A stretch of DNA of 64,000 bases. Source: Alphaproteobacteria bacterium. Its GTDB lineage: Bacteria > Pseudomonadota > Alphaproteobacteria > UBA6615. Location: contig JBDXCV010000003.1 in the NCBI GenBank assembly GCA_039980135.1, positions 868,001 to 932,000 of the forward strand, read 5' to 3'. Position 1 is the first letter of the stretch. Every line of letters begins with the position of its first letter. Below are positions 8,461 through 19,642 of this stretch, piece by piece. Position numbers and translations under genes: made by a program. The notes beneath the pieces were generated by a model. That model had not been told where the DNA came from. It saw only the letters and a program-made list of their open reading frames with translations, and searched no databases.

Positions 8461-11400
8461 CTACTGCAGATCGTAGGTGTCGTCGGCGAAGCTGGCCGTG
8501 CCGTGGTCGTTGAACTTGTACTCCTTGGTGACACCGCCTGTGCCGCCGTCGGCATTGTCCTGCAGGTTGATGTCGCTGATCTCGTGGCCGGCAAAAGTGG
8601 CGGATCCGCCGCTGGTGGTGAATGAAACCGTCCAGGTGCCGTCCTGATTGTTGACGAAGTTCACGTCCGCCGTGCCCACGCCCAGATCGTTGGACTGCTC
8701 GTCTTCATAGTCGATCGTGACATTGTCGCCATTCTCGAAGCCTTCGAAGAACACCAGGCCGTTCGAGAAGTTGCCGGTGTAGGTGTTGCCGTCGAAGATG
8801 AAATTGTCGCCGCCGTCGCGCGCGATGTAATAGGTATCGTAGCCGCTGCCGCCGACGAGGATGTCGTTGCCGCCGTTGGCATAGATTTTGTCGTCGAAGG
8901 TCGCGAGAGTCTGGTCGTCGGTGGTGTTGATGCCGCCGAAGATGATGTCCGAGCCTTCCGAGCCGAACAGCGTGTTCACGCCCGAGCCGCCGTCGATATA
9001 GTTGGCCGACAGGAAATTCGGCGCGCCCGGGAAGTTGCCGCCGAGGCCCACGCTCGGGTCCCAGTTGCCGACATCGCCGCCCGCCGACGCCACGATTTCA
9101 GCCTGGGTCAACGAGATGGACTGCGCGCCGCCGCCCGTATAACCGATCGTCCAGGTCCCCGTCGTGGAATTGAAGGACGGGTCGATATGGCTGAGGTCAA
9201 AATTCGTGGTCGTGACGGCGAAGAAGGAGACGAGATCGTCACCTTCGCCGCCGAAGACCAGGAACTGGTCGGCCAGCGAGGTGTCGAGGCGGCCGATGAT
9301 ATAATCGTCACCCGCGCCCGCGCGCACGATTTCGATATCGTTGACAAGACGCGTGTCGTTGAAGTCGATCAGGTCTGCACCCGTGCTTCCCTGGAGCGTA
9401 TCGGTGCCGCTGCCACCCGTGACGAGCGTGTCCTCGAGCTCATACACGGTTTCGCTACCCAGGAGCAGCGCGGCACCGGGGTCGAAAAGCAGAATGTCGT
9501 CATGGTTGCCGCCCTCGAGCCTGTCGGCCCCGGCCCCACCGTCGAGATAGTCGTTCTGATTACCGCCCTGGAGCCGATCGACGCCCGCGCCGCCATAGAG
9601 CTGATCATTCTCGTTGTCGCCGCGCAGCCGGTCATTACCGTCGCCGCCATACAGGATGTCTTCGTCGCGCCGGCCGCGGATATTGTCGTTGCCCGAGCCG
9701 CCATAGACCACGTCATCGCCGCGCAGGCCCGAGGCGCCCGCGAAGACATCGTTGCCGCCGCCAAGTGTAATAAGCGAGCTTTCATAGAGGCCGGCCAGGG
9801 TCACGTTGTCGTTGCCGTCTTCGGGCGTCTCGGAGGCGCCATCGGCATCGAGCGCGATGGCGAAGCCGAGGCTCGCCATGGTGACGGTGATGACGTCGCT
9901 GCCGGCGCCGCCGGATATCTTGTTGGTCGATGCGGGATCGGTCCCGGCGTTGGCGTCATCGTCCCAGGCCGCGTCGAAGGTGATGTTGATCACGTCATTG
10001 CCGTCGCCGCCATGGGCCTCGAGGACGCCATCGCTGTCGGTCAGCGTGTCGTTGCCCTCGCCGCCGGTCAGGGAGTCACGGAGCCCGGCGCCGCCGGTCA
10101 GGATGTCGTTGCCGGCACCGCCGTCGAGAATGTCGTCGCCGTCATTGCCGGAGATGGTGTCGTCACCGAGCCCGCCGGAGATCGTATCGATGCCGTCTTC
10201 CTCGGTCACATCCTGCGTGCCGATGACCTTGACGTCGGTGAACTTGATCTCGGAATACTCGTCGTAATGGGTCTTCTGGTTGAGATAGCCGCCGAGCTTG
10301 ATCTCGTGGTTGCCGACCGTGAGGTCGCTGACATCGATATTCACGGTGACCCAGCCGCTGTCGTAGAAGCTGTTGTTGTTCTGGCCGTCGCCATAGGCGC
10401 GGTCGATATAGTCATTGCCGCCGAGGCCGTAGAGCTGGCCGTCGATCTCGACCAGGACTTCCGTGTACTCGTTGGATTCGAAACCGTCATGGTGGATCAT
10501 GCGGTAGGTGAAACTTAATGTCGTGCCGGCCGTCGCGTCCGAGACGTTGAACGTCTTGGTGAAGGCGCCCGCCATGTCGTATTCGTTGCTCGTATTGTCG
10601 CTGCCCAGGGTGATGGCGAGTTCACCGGCATTCGAATTATACGCGCCGACCGAATCGTCGGTGGTTCCCGCACCGCGGAAGTGACCGTCCGAGTAGGCGA
10701 AGCCACCGTCATTACTGGTGAAATTCTCGTTCAGCACATCGACGACGGTCGCCACGGTTTCCTGTGCGCCGCCCGTCAGGATGTCGTTGCCGGCTCCGCC
10801 CTCGATCGTGTCCGCGCCCGAGCCGCCGTCGATCGTGTCGTTGCCCGCGCCGCCGAAGATCGAGTCTTCGCCGGACTCGCCGAACAGCGTGTCGTCGCTG
10901 GTGTCCGTATCGTCGGTCAGTTGCGTGCCCTTGATCTCGACATTCGTGAAGCTGACCTCGATGTCCTCATCGGAGAAGGTCTTCTTGTTGAGGAAGCCAC
11001 CCATGGTCAGGGTGTGGTTTCCGGCGGAAAGCGTACCCAGATCGACGGTGACCTCGATGAAGCCGCTGTCATAGTCGCTGCCGCCGTTGCCATTGCCCGC
11101 CTGGCGTACGATGTAATCGTTGCCGCTGAGGCCGTAGAGCTGGCCGTCGATGCTGATGAGCACCTCGCCATATTCATCGGACTCGAACTCGCTGGACATC
11201 TGCAGGCGGTACTGGAAGGTGATCTGTGTGCTCGTGGAGCTGTTGTCGACGGCGAAGGTCTTGTTGAATCCGCCGGACATGCCGAGGATGTCGTCGCCGT
11301 TCACGCCGCCGAGCGCGACCGAGATTTCGCCGTTGCCTCCATCATAGGAACCGGATTCATAGGCGCCGGCGGTGGTGCCGCGGAAGGCACCGTCGGCATA

Positions 11401-12045
11401 GGCGAAGCCGCCATCGTTGCTGTTGAAATCTTCCGACAACACGGTCACTTCGGTCGCGAAATTATCTTCCTGGCCGCCATAAATGGTGTCGTTGCCGACA
11501 CCCCCGCGGATGGTGTCCGCACCCTCGTTGCCGTGAAGCACGTCGTTGCCCAACTGGCCATAGACGATATCCGCGCCGTCGCCGCCGGAAATGAAGTCGT
11601 CGAAATTGAAGGTCGCACCGCCGGCACCCGCGCCGGACCCGGCGTTGAACGCGGGATCCAGCCAGCCGCCGCCCCAGCCATGGGTGCCCTGATCGTCCCC
11701 GAAGGTGTCGCCGAACAGAATATCGGCGCCATCGCCACCCTGGAGGTTGTCATTGCCCATGCCGCCGACCAGCAGATCGTTGCCCGCGCCGCCGTCGAGG
11801 GTGTCGTCGTAACTCGCGGCCGAACCGGACGCGACACTGCTATAGCCATCACCAAACAGGGCGTCTTCGCCCAGTCCGCCGGTCAGGATGTCGTCGCCGC
11901 CGGCGCCGACGAGAATGTCGTTACCGTCGCCGAACAGGAAAGTCTCGTCTTCCGTCGTGCCCGCGCCGACGCGACCCGCGCCGCCGTTGAGGCCGAGCGT
12001 GTGGTCGCCGAGGACGATGCTGAGATGGTCGAGGTAGGTAATCAT
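8461..12045 (-). CDS. RTX-type calcium-binding repeat protein, 1194 aa (smaller paralogue)
   Basis: An acidic, Gly/Asp/Asn-rich protein of 1194 residues with many GGxGxDxLxG nonapeptides, which in RTX proteins fold into Ca-binding beta-rolls after export. It opens with YLDHLSIVLGDHTLG, like the larger neighbour. Two copies of a ~175-residue non-RTX module follow (about residues 198-376 and 431-613), with conserved [21 protein letters not shown] and LGGxLNxKT. From about residue 707 the C-terminal region is closely shared with the neighbour, including [35 protein letters not shown] and the final residues DDTYDLQ. There is no N-terminal signal peptide, as expected for type I secretion with a C-terminal signal, but no ABC exporter, membrane-fusion protein or catalytic domain is seen. 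Adhesin, S-layer or matrix roles are possibilities only. Confidence 0.9.
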   Translation of the reverse strand: MITYLDHLSIVLGDHTLGLNGGAGRVGAGTTEDETFLFGDGNDILVGAGGDDILTGGLGEDALFGDGYSSVASGSAASYDDTLDGGAGNDLLVGGMGNDNLQGGDGADILFGDTFGDDQGTHGWGGGWLDPAFNAGSGAGAGGATFNFDDFISGGDGADIVYGQLGNDVLHGNEGADTIRGGVGNDTIYGGQEDNFATEVTVLSEDFNSNDGGFAYADGAFRGTTAGAYESGSYDGGNGEISVALGGVNGDDILGMSGGFNKTFAVDNSSTSTQITFQYRLQMSSEFESDEYGEVLISIDGQLYGLSGNDYIVRQAGNGNGGSDYDSGFIEVTVDLGTLSAGNHTLTMGGFLNKKTFSDEDIEVSFTNVEIKGTQLTDDTDTSDDTLFGESGEDSIFGGAGNDTIDGGSGADTIEGGAGNDILTGGAQETVATVVDVLNENFTSNDGGFAYSDGHFRGAGTTDDSVGAYNSNAGELAITLGSDNTSNEYDMAGAFTKTFNVSDATAGTTLSFTYRMIHHDGFESNEYTEVLVEIDGQLYGLGGNDYIDRAYGDGQNNNSFYDSGWVTVNIDVSDLTVGNHEIKLGGYLNQKTHYDEYSEIKFTDVKVIGTQDVTEEDGIDTISGGLGDDTISGNDGDDILDGGAGNDILTGGAGLRDSLTGGEGNDTLTDSDGVLEAHGGDGNDVINITFDAAWDDDANAGTDPASTNKISGGAGSDVITVTMASLGFAIALDADGASETPEDGNDNVTLAGLYESSLITLGGGNDVFAGASGLRGDDVVYGGSGNDNIRGRRDEDILYGGDGNDRLRGDNENDQLYGGAGVDRLQGGNQNDYLDGGAGADRLEGGNHDDILLFDPGAALLLGSETVYELEDTLVTGGSGTDTLQGSTGADLIDFNDTRLVNDIEIVRAGAGDDYIIGRLDTSLADQFLVFGGEGDDLVSFFAVTTTNFDLSHIDPSFNSTTGTWTIGYTGGGAQSISLTQAEIVASAGGDVGNWDPSVGLGGNFPGAPNFLSANYIDGGSGVNTLFGSEGSDIIFGGINTTDDQTLATFDDKIYANGGNDILVGGSGYDTYYIARDGGDNFIFDGNTYTGNFSNGLVFFEGFENGDNVTIDYEDEQSNDLGVGTADVNFVNNQDGTWTVSFTTSGGSATFAGHEISDINLQDNADGGTGGVTKEYKFNDHGTASFADDTYDLQ

Positions 12046-12367
12046 GGGCTCGAGGCTTTCCGATATTTGGTACTATCGTATTCCAATATGGGCGGGCTTG
12101 CGATGCACAAAACCATAACTGCCTATAGAAGAAGCAATTTTCAGGCCATGCGAACCGGCGGTTGGTGGTAATATAATTTCGGTATCATCTCATTCTGACT
12201 CATTTAATTACCGAAACCGCTCCACATTGCGACATACGGTGATACCGAATGCGACTCGCATCGTGAACGCAAGACGCCGCCGGGAGCGGCGGCGTAAGCT
12301 GTTTATCGATTGAAAAACCGGTTGATCCGGTCAGGAAAACGGCAGGGTATCCGGCTATTCCCGCGCC
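12046..12367. other. Intergenic region between the two RTX genes (322 bases)
   Basis: No coding frame is supported. The part nearest the smaller RTX gene (12050-12200) is visibly AT-richer than its surroundings and should hold that gene's promoter. The middle carries a 13-base palindrome around 12249-12261 (ATGCGA/TCGCAT) and a strong hairpin at 12274-12295. The layout suggests that transcription of the larger gene ends here and the smaller gene has its own promoter. Confidence 0.6.
12274..12295 (-). terminator. GC-rich hairpin downstream of the larger RTX gene
   Basis: A perfect 8-bp stem, ACGCCGCC (12274-12281) with GGCGGCGT (12288-12295), around a 6-base loop. It lies about 73 bases beyond the stop of the 2347-residue gene in its reading direction. 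The tail is not T-rich, so it may be a weak intrinsic terminator or an mRNA-stabilising hairpin. Confidence 0.5.
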
Positions 12368-15300
12368 CTACGGCGTCAGGTCATATGTGTCGTCACTGAA
12401 GTCGTTGGTCGTGCCGCCATCGTTGAAGCGGTACTTCACGGTGATACCACCGGTGCCGCCTTCCTTGTTGTCCTGCAGGTTGATGTCGCTGATTTCGTGG
12501 CCGGCGAAGGTCACGGAGCCTTCGCTGCTGGTGAACGAAATCGTCCAGGTGCCGTCCTGGTTGTTCACGAAGCTGACGTCGCCGGTACCGACGCCGTTGT
12601 CGGCGCCGTTGCTGTCTTCATAGTCGATGGTGACATTGTCGCCATTCTCGAAGCCTTCGAAGAAGACGAGGCCGTTGGAGTAGCCGCCGGTGTTGGTGTT
12701 GCCGTCGAAAATGAAGTTATCGCCGCCGTCGCGCGCGATGTAATAGGTGTCGTAGCCGTCGCCACCGATCAGAATATCGTTGCCGCCATTGGCGTAGATC
12801 TTGTCATCGAACGTGGCTAGCGTCTTGTCATCTGTGGTGTTGATGCCGCCGAAGATGATGTCAGAACCTTCCGAGCCGAACAGGGTGTTCACGCCCGACC
12901 CGCCGTCGATGTAGTTGGCCGACAGGAAATTCGGGCTCCCCGGGAACAGGTTGCCGAGCCCTGAGCTGGGGTCCCAGTTGCCGACTTCGCCGGTGGCTGA
13001 CGCAACGATGTCCGCCTGGCTCAGATTGACGGTTCTCGACCCGCTACCGGTGTAGTTGATGGTCCAGGTGTCGGTCGTTGCGTTGAAGGACGGGTCGATG
13101 TGGCTCAGATCGAAATTGGCCGTCGTGACCGAGAAGAAGGAGACGACATCGTCGCCGTCGCCGGCGAAGACCAGGAACTGGTCGTCGAGCGTTGTATCCA
13201 TCTTGCCGACAACATAGTCGTCGCCCGCGCCGGCGCGCACGATCTCGATGTCCGTGAACAGCGCATCATTATTGAAATCGATGAAGTCGCCGAGCGCGCT
13301 GCCCTGCAGGGTGTCTGTGCCGGATCCACCGGTGACCTTCGAATCTTCGAGGGCATAGAAGGTGCCGAAATCGGTCTCCGTTTCGAGGCCGGGGTCGAAG
13401 AACAGGATGTCGTCGCCACCGCCGCCCTCGAGCCTATCAACGCCTTCGCCGCCGTCGAGAATATCGTTGTTGCCCTGGCCCTGCAGCCGGTCATTGCCGG
13501 CGCCGCCGTAAAGCGTGTCGTTACCGGACTGGCCCCGCAGCCGGTCATTGCCGTCGTCGCCGAACAGGATGTCGTTGCCGCGGCCACCCTTGATGTTGTC
13601 GATCCCCGCGCCGCCTTCCACCGTGTCGTCGCCGTTGCCGCCGACAAAGATATCATTGCCGCCGCCGAGCGTGATGAGCGAGCTTTCATAGAGGCCGGTC
13701 AGGGTAACCGTGTCATTGCCGTCATCCTCGCTGGCGGACGCGCCGTCGGCATCGAGCGCAATGGCGAAACCGAGGCTTGCCATGGTGACGGTGATGATAT
13801 CCGCACCCGTACCGCCCGAGATGCGGTTGGTGGATGCCGGGTCGGTCGCGTTGTTGTTGTCGTCGTCCCAGTCGGAATCGAATGTCAGTGCGATGACGTC
13901 GTTGCCCGCACCGCCATGGGCCTCGAGCACACCGTCGAGGTCGGTGATGCTGTCATTGCCGTCGCCGCCCGACAGGTTGTCGCGCATGCCGTCGCCGCCG
14001 GTGATTGTATCGTTGCCCGCGCCGCCCACGAGCGTATCGTCGCCCGCGCCGCCGGTGAGCGTGTCGTTGCCCGCATCGCCGTAAAGCAGATCGTCGAGGC
14101 CGCGGCCGATCAACGTGTCGTTGCCGTCGCCGCCATGGAAGTCGAGGGTCGTGTCGAACCCGGCTTCTGCGGCCTGGGCAAGTGACGAGGCCATGGTGAC
14201 CACGTCGTCGAGCGCAAGCGCGTTGTACTGGGAGCCTGCTTCGTAGCTTCCGGCCGTGACGGTATCGAAATCGACGATATCGGGAGTCTCGGTGAACAAG
14301 GAAGGCAGCTCGATATCCACCTCGACACCGTCGACGAGGACCACCAGATCTTCCCAATCCTGCACCTGGATGCCGAGATGGGTGAAGGTTTCGGTCGCGC
14401 CGGAATCCGTGTTGGCGTCGCTGTTGGTCTCGATAAATGTCTTCAGCGCCAGCAGGTCGGCATAGATGTTGGGGTTGATGAACTCGGACTGGGTCAGCGA
14501 CAGGCGCAACGTATCCGTACCGGTGCCGCCGTCGAACTGGTCGATGCCGCCGCCATGCTGACCGCCGACCATCGTCGCGGTGTCGTCGCCGGCTTCGCCG
14601 TCGACCATGTCCGTGCCGTCGCCGCCATCCAGAATGTCATTGCCCGCACCGCCCATGAGCACGTCATTCGATTGACCGCCGTCAAGCGTATCGTCGCCGT
14701 CGCCGCCATCCAGCGTATCGCGATCGCCGCCGCCGCTCAGGGTGTCGTTACCGGCGCCCGCCGTCAGCGTATCGTTGCCTGTGCCGCCGTCGAGGGTGTC
14801 GTCGCCGTCACCGCCTGTCAGCGTATCGACGCCGTCGCCGCCGGTGAGCGTGTCGTTGCCCGCGCCGCCGTCGAGGCTGTCATTGCCCGTGCCGCCGGTG
14901 AGCGTGTCCACCCCGGCGCCGCCGGCGAGGGTGTCGTTGCCGTCACCCGCCGTCAGGACATCGTTGCCGTCGCCGCCATCGAGGGTATCGCTGCCGGTAC
15001 CGCCGGTCAGGGTGTCGTTGCCGGCACCGCCTTCGAGGCTGTCATTGCCGTCACCGCCCACCAGGGTGTCGTCGCCGGCTTCGCCCCGCAATGTGTCGTT
15101 TCCGGTGCCGCCGGTGAGCGTGTCATTGCCGTCACCGCCATCGATGATGTCGTTGCCGCCGCCGCCCGTGAGCGTGTCGTGGCCCGCATCGCCGTCGATC
15201 CGGTCGTTCAGGTCGCGGCCCGTGATCGTGTCGTGGCCGTCGCCGCCGTGGAAGGTTTCGTTGGTGTCGTACCCGGCCTGGGATGCCTCGCCGGCATTGC

Positions 15301-18300
15301 CCGCCAGGGTGACCGTATCGTCGCCGTCGAGTCCGTTATACTGGGTGCCGTCGAGATATTCGCCCGCGACCACATTGTTGAAGTCGACGGTATCGGCGTT
15401 CTCGGTGAAGAGGTCGGGCAGGTTGACCTCGGTCTCCACGCCATCGACCAGGACGACCAGCGTCTCCATATCCTGAATCCGGATGCCCAGATTGGAGAAG
15501 GTCTCGGTCGCGCCACTGTCGGTGTTGGCGTCGCTGTTATTTTCGATGAACTCCTTCAGCGCCAGCAGGTCGGAGAAGATGTTCGAATTGTCGAACTGGG
15601 CCTGGGTCAGGGACACGGTCAGCGTGTCGGAGCCGACACCGCCATCGTAGATGTCGATGCCGCCGCCATTCTCACCGCCGACGAAGGTCAGGTTGTCGGC
15701 GCCGTCGCCCGCATAGATATCGTCGGTGCCCGCGCCGCCGTCGATGGTGTCGTTACCGGCACCTGCGTCGATGGTGTCGTCGCCCGCCCCGCCGTCGATG
15801 ACATCGGCGCTCTCGTCCGCGGCCGTGCCCTGGGTGCCCGAGACCGACACATCGGAGAAGTTGATCTCGGAATATTCGTCGTAATAGGTCTTCTGGTTGA
15901 GATATCCGCCCAGCTTGATCTCGTGGGTGCCGGGCGCGAGATCGCTGATGTCGATATTCACTGTCACCCAGCCGCTGTCGTAGTAGCTGTTGTTGCCCTG
16001 TCCGTCGCCATAGGCGCGGTCGATATAGTCGTTGCCGTTCTGGCCATAGAGCTGGCCGTCGATCTCCACGAGCACTTCCGTGTACTCGTTGGATTCGAAG
16101 CCGTCATTGTGGACCATGCGGTAGGTGAAGCTCAGGGTCGAATCCGTTGTGGCGTCCGAGACGGTGAATGACTTCGTGAACGCACCCGCCATGTCGTATT
16201 CGTCGCTGGTGTCGTCGCTGCCAAGCGTCAGCGACAGCGTGCCGGCGTTGGAATCATACGTGCCCACGGAATCGTCCGTATTCCCCGCACCGCGGAAATG
16301 GCCGTCGGAATAGGCGAAGCCGCCGTCGTCGCTGCTGAAGTCCTCGTCGATGAGCGAGACCGTCTGTTCGCCGCCGCCGTCCTCGCCGCCGAATATCGTG
16401 TCGTTGCCGGCACCGCCGTCGATCGTGTCGGCACCCATGCCGCCTTCGATCGTGTCGTTTCCGGCGCCGCCGTCGATCGTATCGTTGCCCGCACCGCCGT
16501 CGAGCACGTCAACCCCGTCGCCGCCCGCCAGGGTATCGACACCGTCGCCACCGGCCAGATTGTCGTTGCCCGCGCCGCCGTCGAGTGAATCATTCCCGTC
16601 GCCACCGGTCAGTGTATCGTCGCCGGCCTCGCCGCGGAGTGTGTCGTTGCCCGCGCCGCCCGCCAGCGTATCGTTGCCGTCGCCGCCGTCGAGGGTGTCG
16701 TTGCCCGCGCCACCGGTCAGCGTGTCGTCGCCCGCGTCGCCGTCAATACGGTCATCCAGGCCGCGCCCGGTGATCGTGTCGTTGCCGTCGCCGCCGTGGA
16801 AGGTTTCGTTGGTGTCGAACCCGGCCTCGGTGGCCTCGGCGGCACTCCCCGCAAGCGTGACCGTGTCGTCATCGTCGAGCGCGTCATACTGGCTGCCGTC
16901 GAAATATTCGCCCGCGACCACATTGTTGAAGTCGACGGTATCGGCGTTCTCGGTGAACAGGTCCGGCAGCCGGATGTCGGTCTCCACGCCATCGACAAGC
17001 AGCACAATATTCTCCATGTCCTGGACGCGAATGCCCAGATTGGAGAAGGTCTCGGTTGCACCGCTGTCGGTGTTCGCGTCGCTGTTGTTCGTGATGAACT
17101 CCTGCAGCGCCAGAAGGTCGGCGTAGATGTCGGAATCGTCGAACTGGGCCTGGGTCAGCGACACGGTCAGCGTGTCGGAACCGACGCCGCCGTCGTAAAT
17201 GTCGATGCCGCCACCATTCTCGCCGCCGATGAAGGTCAGATTGTCGGCGCCGTCGCCGGCGTAGATGTTGTCGGTCCCCGCGCCGCCGTCGATGGTGTCG
17301 TTGCCGGCACCGCCGTCGATGGTGTCGTCGCCCGCACCGCCGTCGATGACGTCTTCGCCCTCGTCGGCCGCGATGGCCTGGGTGCCGGAGACGGAGACAT
17401 TCGTGAAGCTGATCTCGGAATCTTCGTCGGAATAGGTCTTCTTGTTCACATGGCCGCCGAGTGTGACCGTGTGTGAACCCGGTGCCAGGTCGCCGACGTC
17501 AATCGTGACCGTCACCCAGCCGCTGTCATAGTCGCTGCCGCCGCCGCCGTCGCCATTTACCTTGAGGACATAGTCGTGGCCACCCACGCCGTAGAGCTGC
17601 CCGTCGATGCTGACCAGGACTTCGCTATATTCGTCCGATTCGTATTCGCCGCTCATCTCCAGCCGGTAGCTGAACGTCAGCTCGCTGCCGGTGGACGTCT
17701 CGCTGACCGTGAAGTCCTTGCTGAAGCCGCCGGACATGCCGTCGGTGATGTCGTCGCCGTCGATGCCGCCGAGGGCGACCGAAATCTCGCCGTTCCCGCT
17801 GTTGTAGGTGCCGCTGGCGTACTCGCCGTTATCGGCGCCGCGGAACATGTTGTCGGCATAGGCGAAACCGCCATCGTCGCTGTTGAAGTCCTCGTCGACC
17901 AGGGTCACGACCTCGGAGCTGCCGCCGCCGTCCGATCCACCATAAATCGTATCGTTGCCGGCACCGCCGTCGATCGTGTCGGCGCCCTGGCCGCCCTCGA
18001 TCGTGTCGTTGCCATCGCCGCCGTCGAGGGTGTCGTTTCCGGCCCCGCCATCCAGCGAGTCATTGCCCGCGCCGCCCTCGAGGGTGTCGTTGCCGGTCCC
18101 GCCGTCGAGCGTGTCGTCGCCCGCGCCGCCCGCGAGGCTGTCGTCGCCCGCGCCGCCGTCGAGCACGTCGTCGCCCGAATCCTCGCCGACGGCGACATCG
18201 CCGGTGATCTCGACCTCCGAGAACTTGATGAACGCGTCTTCGTTGGAGCTGGTTTTCTTGTTCAGGAAGCCGCCAAGGGTGACCGTGTGGTCGCCTGCCG

Positions 18301-19411
18301 AGAGGTTGCCGAGGTCGATGGTGACCGTCTGCCAGCCGTCATTGTCGCCGCCGCCCCAGTCGCGCACGACGTAGTCGTTGCCGTTCAGGCCGACGAGCTG
18401 CCCGTCGATGCTGATTAGAACGTCTGCATATTCGTCGCGATCGAGCTTGCTCGACGCGTCGAGCTGGTAGGTGAATGTGATCTGGGCGTTGGTCGCGGCG
18501 CCGCCGACGTTGAAGCTGTTGGAGAAGCCGCCGGACATGCCGTCGGTGATGTCAGTGCCGTTGATGCCGCCGAGCTCTACTTCGACATGGCCGTCCGTGC
18601 CCGAGCCGGACCCGGACGAACCACTTGCGTAATACCCGTTGTCGGTGTTGCGGAAGGCGTCGTCGGCATATGTAAACCCGCTCGCGCCGTCGTCGAAGGT
18701 CTCGGACAGGAATGTCGTGTTCTCGGTCTCGCCGGCTTCGGTTCCGCCAACGAGCGTATCGTTGCCGACGCCGCCGAACAGGGTATCGGCACCAAGCCCG
18801 CCATAAATCGTATCCGAACCCAGTTGGCCGAGGAGCGTGTCGTCGCCTGCCCCGCCGTTGAGTAGGTCATCGAATGTGTAGGTGACGCCGCTGCCGGCCG
18901 CATCACCAGTCTCGGCATCGAAGCGGGGATCTTCCCAGCCGGCACCCCAGCTATATTCGCTGTCGCCGCCGCCATAGGTGTCGCCGTAGAGCACGTCGGC
19001 ATCGTCGCCGCCGCGCAATTCGTCATTGCCCATGCCGCCGACGAGCAAATCGCTGCCCGCGCCGCCGGAGAGATAGTCGTTGAACGTGACGGCGGTGCCG
19101 CTGCCGGAGCCGCCGGCCGCGGAGGCGCTGCCGCCCGTGCCGGACCCGTTGGAGCGGTCGTACCAGTCGTCGAAATAGTCGCCAAACAGCGCGTCTTCGC
19201 CCGCACCGCCCTCGACGGTGTCGGCGCCGCCCCGGGCCACGATGAAATCATTACCTGCGCCACCCTCGATGGTGTCGTTGCCTTCACCGGCCCCGAAGAT
19301 GATCTCGCCACCGCCCTGGTCGCCCAGCGTGTGGTCGCCCAGAATCACCGACAGGTCGTCATAGGCTCCGCTGCCGCTACCTGAACCGCTGCCGCTACCT
19401 GAACCCGACAT
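12368..19411 (-). CDS. Giant RTX-type calcium-binding repeat protein, 2347 aa
   Basis: One unbroken frame of 2347 residues, starting with [11 protein letters not shown] and then a VILGDHTLG segment as in the smaller paralogue. ATG 19411 has GGAGAC 8 bases upstream. Architecture by eye: RTX repeats; module A copies at about residues 233-402, 501-678 and 1017-1194; module B copies ([35 protein letters not shown]) at about 719-878, 1238-1398 and 1609-1771; a run of about 20 consecutive GGxGNDTLxG nonapeptides at about 1400-1610; then a C-terminal segment from about 1864 shared with the smaller protein, ending [11 protein letters not shown] repeats bind calcium outside the cell. No protease, lipase or toxin domain is recognisable. 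Export by a type I system encoded elsewhere, and a surface or matrix role, are inferred. Long frames on the + strand here are composition shadows. Confidence 0.92.
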   Translation of the reverse strand: MSGSGSGSGSGSGSGAYDDLSVILGDHTLGDQGGGEIIFGAGEGNDTIEGGAGNDFIVARGGADTVEGGAGEDALFGDYFDDWYDRSNGSGTGGSASAAGGSGSGTAVTFNDYLSGGAGSDLLVGGMGNDELRGGDDADVLYGDTYGGGDSEYSWGAGWEDPRFDAETGDAAGSGVTYTFDDLLNGGAGDDTLLGQLGSDTIYGGLGADTLFGGVGNDTLVGGTEAGETENTTFLSETFDDGASGFTYADDAFRNTDNGYYASGSSGSGSGTDGHVEVELGGINGTDITDGMSGGFSNSFNVGGAATNAQITFTYQLDASSKLDRDEYADVLISIDGQLVGLNGNDYVVRDWGGGDNDGWQTVTIDLGNLSAGDHTVTLGGFLNKKTSSNEDAFIKFSEVEITGDVAVGEDSGDDVLDGGAGDDSLAGGAGDDTLDGGTGNDTLEGGAGNDSLDGGAGNDTLDGGDGNDTIEGGQGADTIDGGAGNDTIYGGSDGGGSSEVVTLVDEDFNSDDGGFAYADNMFRGADNGEYASGTYNSGNGEISVALGGIDGDDITDGMSGGFSKDFTVSETSTGSELTFSYRLEMSGEYESDEYSEVLVSIDGQLYGVGGHDYVLKVNGDGGGGSDYDSGWVTVTIDVGDLAPGSHTVTLGGHVNKKTYSDEDSEISFTNVSVSGTQAIAADEGEDVIDGGAGDDTIDGGAGNDTIDGGAGTDNIYAGDGADNLTFIGGENGGGIDIYDGGVGSDTLTVSLTQAQFDDSDIYADLLALQEFITNNSDANTDSGATETFSNLGIRVQDMENIVLLVDGVETDIRLPDLFTENADTVDFNNVVAGEYFDGSQYDALDDDDTVTLAGSAAEATEAGFDTNETFHGGDGNDTITGRGLDDRIDGDAGDDTLTGGAGNDTLDGGDGNDTLAGGAGNDTLRGEAGDDTLTGGDGNDSLDGGAGNDNLAGGDGVDTLAGGDGVDVLDGGAGNDTIDGGAGNDTIEGGMGADTIDGGAGNDTIFGGEDGGGEQTVSLIDEDFSSDDGGFAYSDGHFRGAGNTDDSVGTYDSNAGTLSLTLGSDDTSDEYDMAGAFTKSFTVSDATTDSTLSFTYRMVHNDGFESNEYTEVLVEIDGQLYGQNGNDYIDRAYGDGQGNNSYYDSGWVTVNIDISDLAPGTHEIKLGGYLNQKTYYDEYSEINFSDVSVSGTQGTAADESADVIDGGAGDDTIDAGAGNDTIDGGAGTDDIYAGDGADNLTFVGGENGGGIDIYDGGVGSDTLTVSLTQAQFDNSNIFSDLLALKEFIENNSDANTDSGATETFSNLGIRIQDMETLVVLVDGVETEVNLPDLFTENADTVDFNNVVAGEYLDGTQYNGLDGDDTVTLAGNAGEASQAGYDTNETFHGGDGHDTITGRDLNDRIDGDAGHDTLTGGGGNDIIDGGDGNDTLTGGTGNDTLRGEAGDDTLVGGDGNDSLEGGAGNDTLTGGTGSDTLDGGDGNDVLTAGDGNDTLAGGAGVDTLTGGTGNDSLDGGAGNDTLTGGDGVDTLTGGDGDDTLDGGTGNDTLTAGAGNDTLSGGGDRDTLDGGDGDDTLDGGQSNDVLMGGAGNDILDGGDGTDMVDGEAGDDTATMVGGQHGGGIDQFDGGTGTDTLRLSLTQSEFINPNIYADLLALKTFIETNSDANTDSGATETFTHLGIQVQDWEDLVVLVDGVEVDIELPSLFTETPDIVDFDTVTAGSYEAGSQYNALALDDVVTMASSLAQAAEAGFDTTLDFHGGDGNDTLIGRGLDDLLYGDAGNDTLTGGAGDDTLVGGAGNDTITGGDGMRDNLSGGDGNDSITDLDGVLEAHGGAGNDVIALTFDSDWDDDNNNATDPASTNRISGGTGADIITVTMASLGFAIALDADGASASEDDGNDTVTLTGLYESSLITLGGGNDIFVGGNGDDTVEGGAGIDNIKGGRGNDILFGDDGNDRLRGQSGNDTLYGGAGNDRLQGQGNNDILDGGEGVDRLEGGGGDDILFFDPGLETETDFGTFYALEDSKVTGGSGTDTLQGSALGDFIDFNNDALFTDIEIVRAGAGDDYVVGKMDTTLDDQFLVFAGDGDDVVSFFSVTTANFDLSHIDPSFNATTDTWTINYTGSGSRTVNLSQADIVASATGEVGNWDPSSGLGNLFPGSPNFLSANYIDGGSGVNTLFGSEGSDIIFGGINTTDDKTLATFDDKIYANGGNDILIGGDGYDTYYIARDGGDNFIFDGNTNTGGYSNGLVFFEGFENGDNVTIDYEDSNGADNGVGTGDVSFVNNQDGTWTISFTSSEGSVTFAGHEISDINLQDNKEGGTGGITVKYRFNDGGTTNDFSDDTYDLTP

Positions 19412-19642
19412 CTTCGTCTCCGCTCGCGTCGCATATTGCGACGACCAGTTCTCAAATTAGCGCCAGAGTGACGCATCTCGAAACACTATCGGCTAAAAAC
19501 CTCGGTATGATGTTCCGACAATACAAGAACATGCAAGATTTATGCCTTCTGAATCGGCGTAAACACGTAACTTATTGAAACACAACGGGGCTAGTATTGA
19601 AATAATATTACAATCCGTTACATTCGTCGGATACACCACGGA

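Noticed and set aside
9187-10518. A 443-residue + strand open frame antisense to the small RTX gene, and similar long + frames at 10681-12171 and 14378-16171
   Set aside because: They are composition shadows of the Gly/Asp repeat codons read backwards; their Ala/Val/Asp repeats mirror the RTX repeat period and have no domain, ribosome site or independent context.
12368-19411. Possible CRISPR array because of regularly repeated short DNA words
   Set aside because: The repeats are in frame, 27 bases per unit, without unique spacers, and encode RTX nonapeptides; no cas genes occur.
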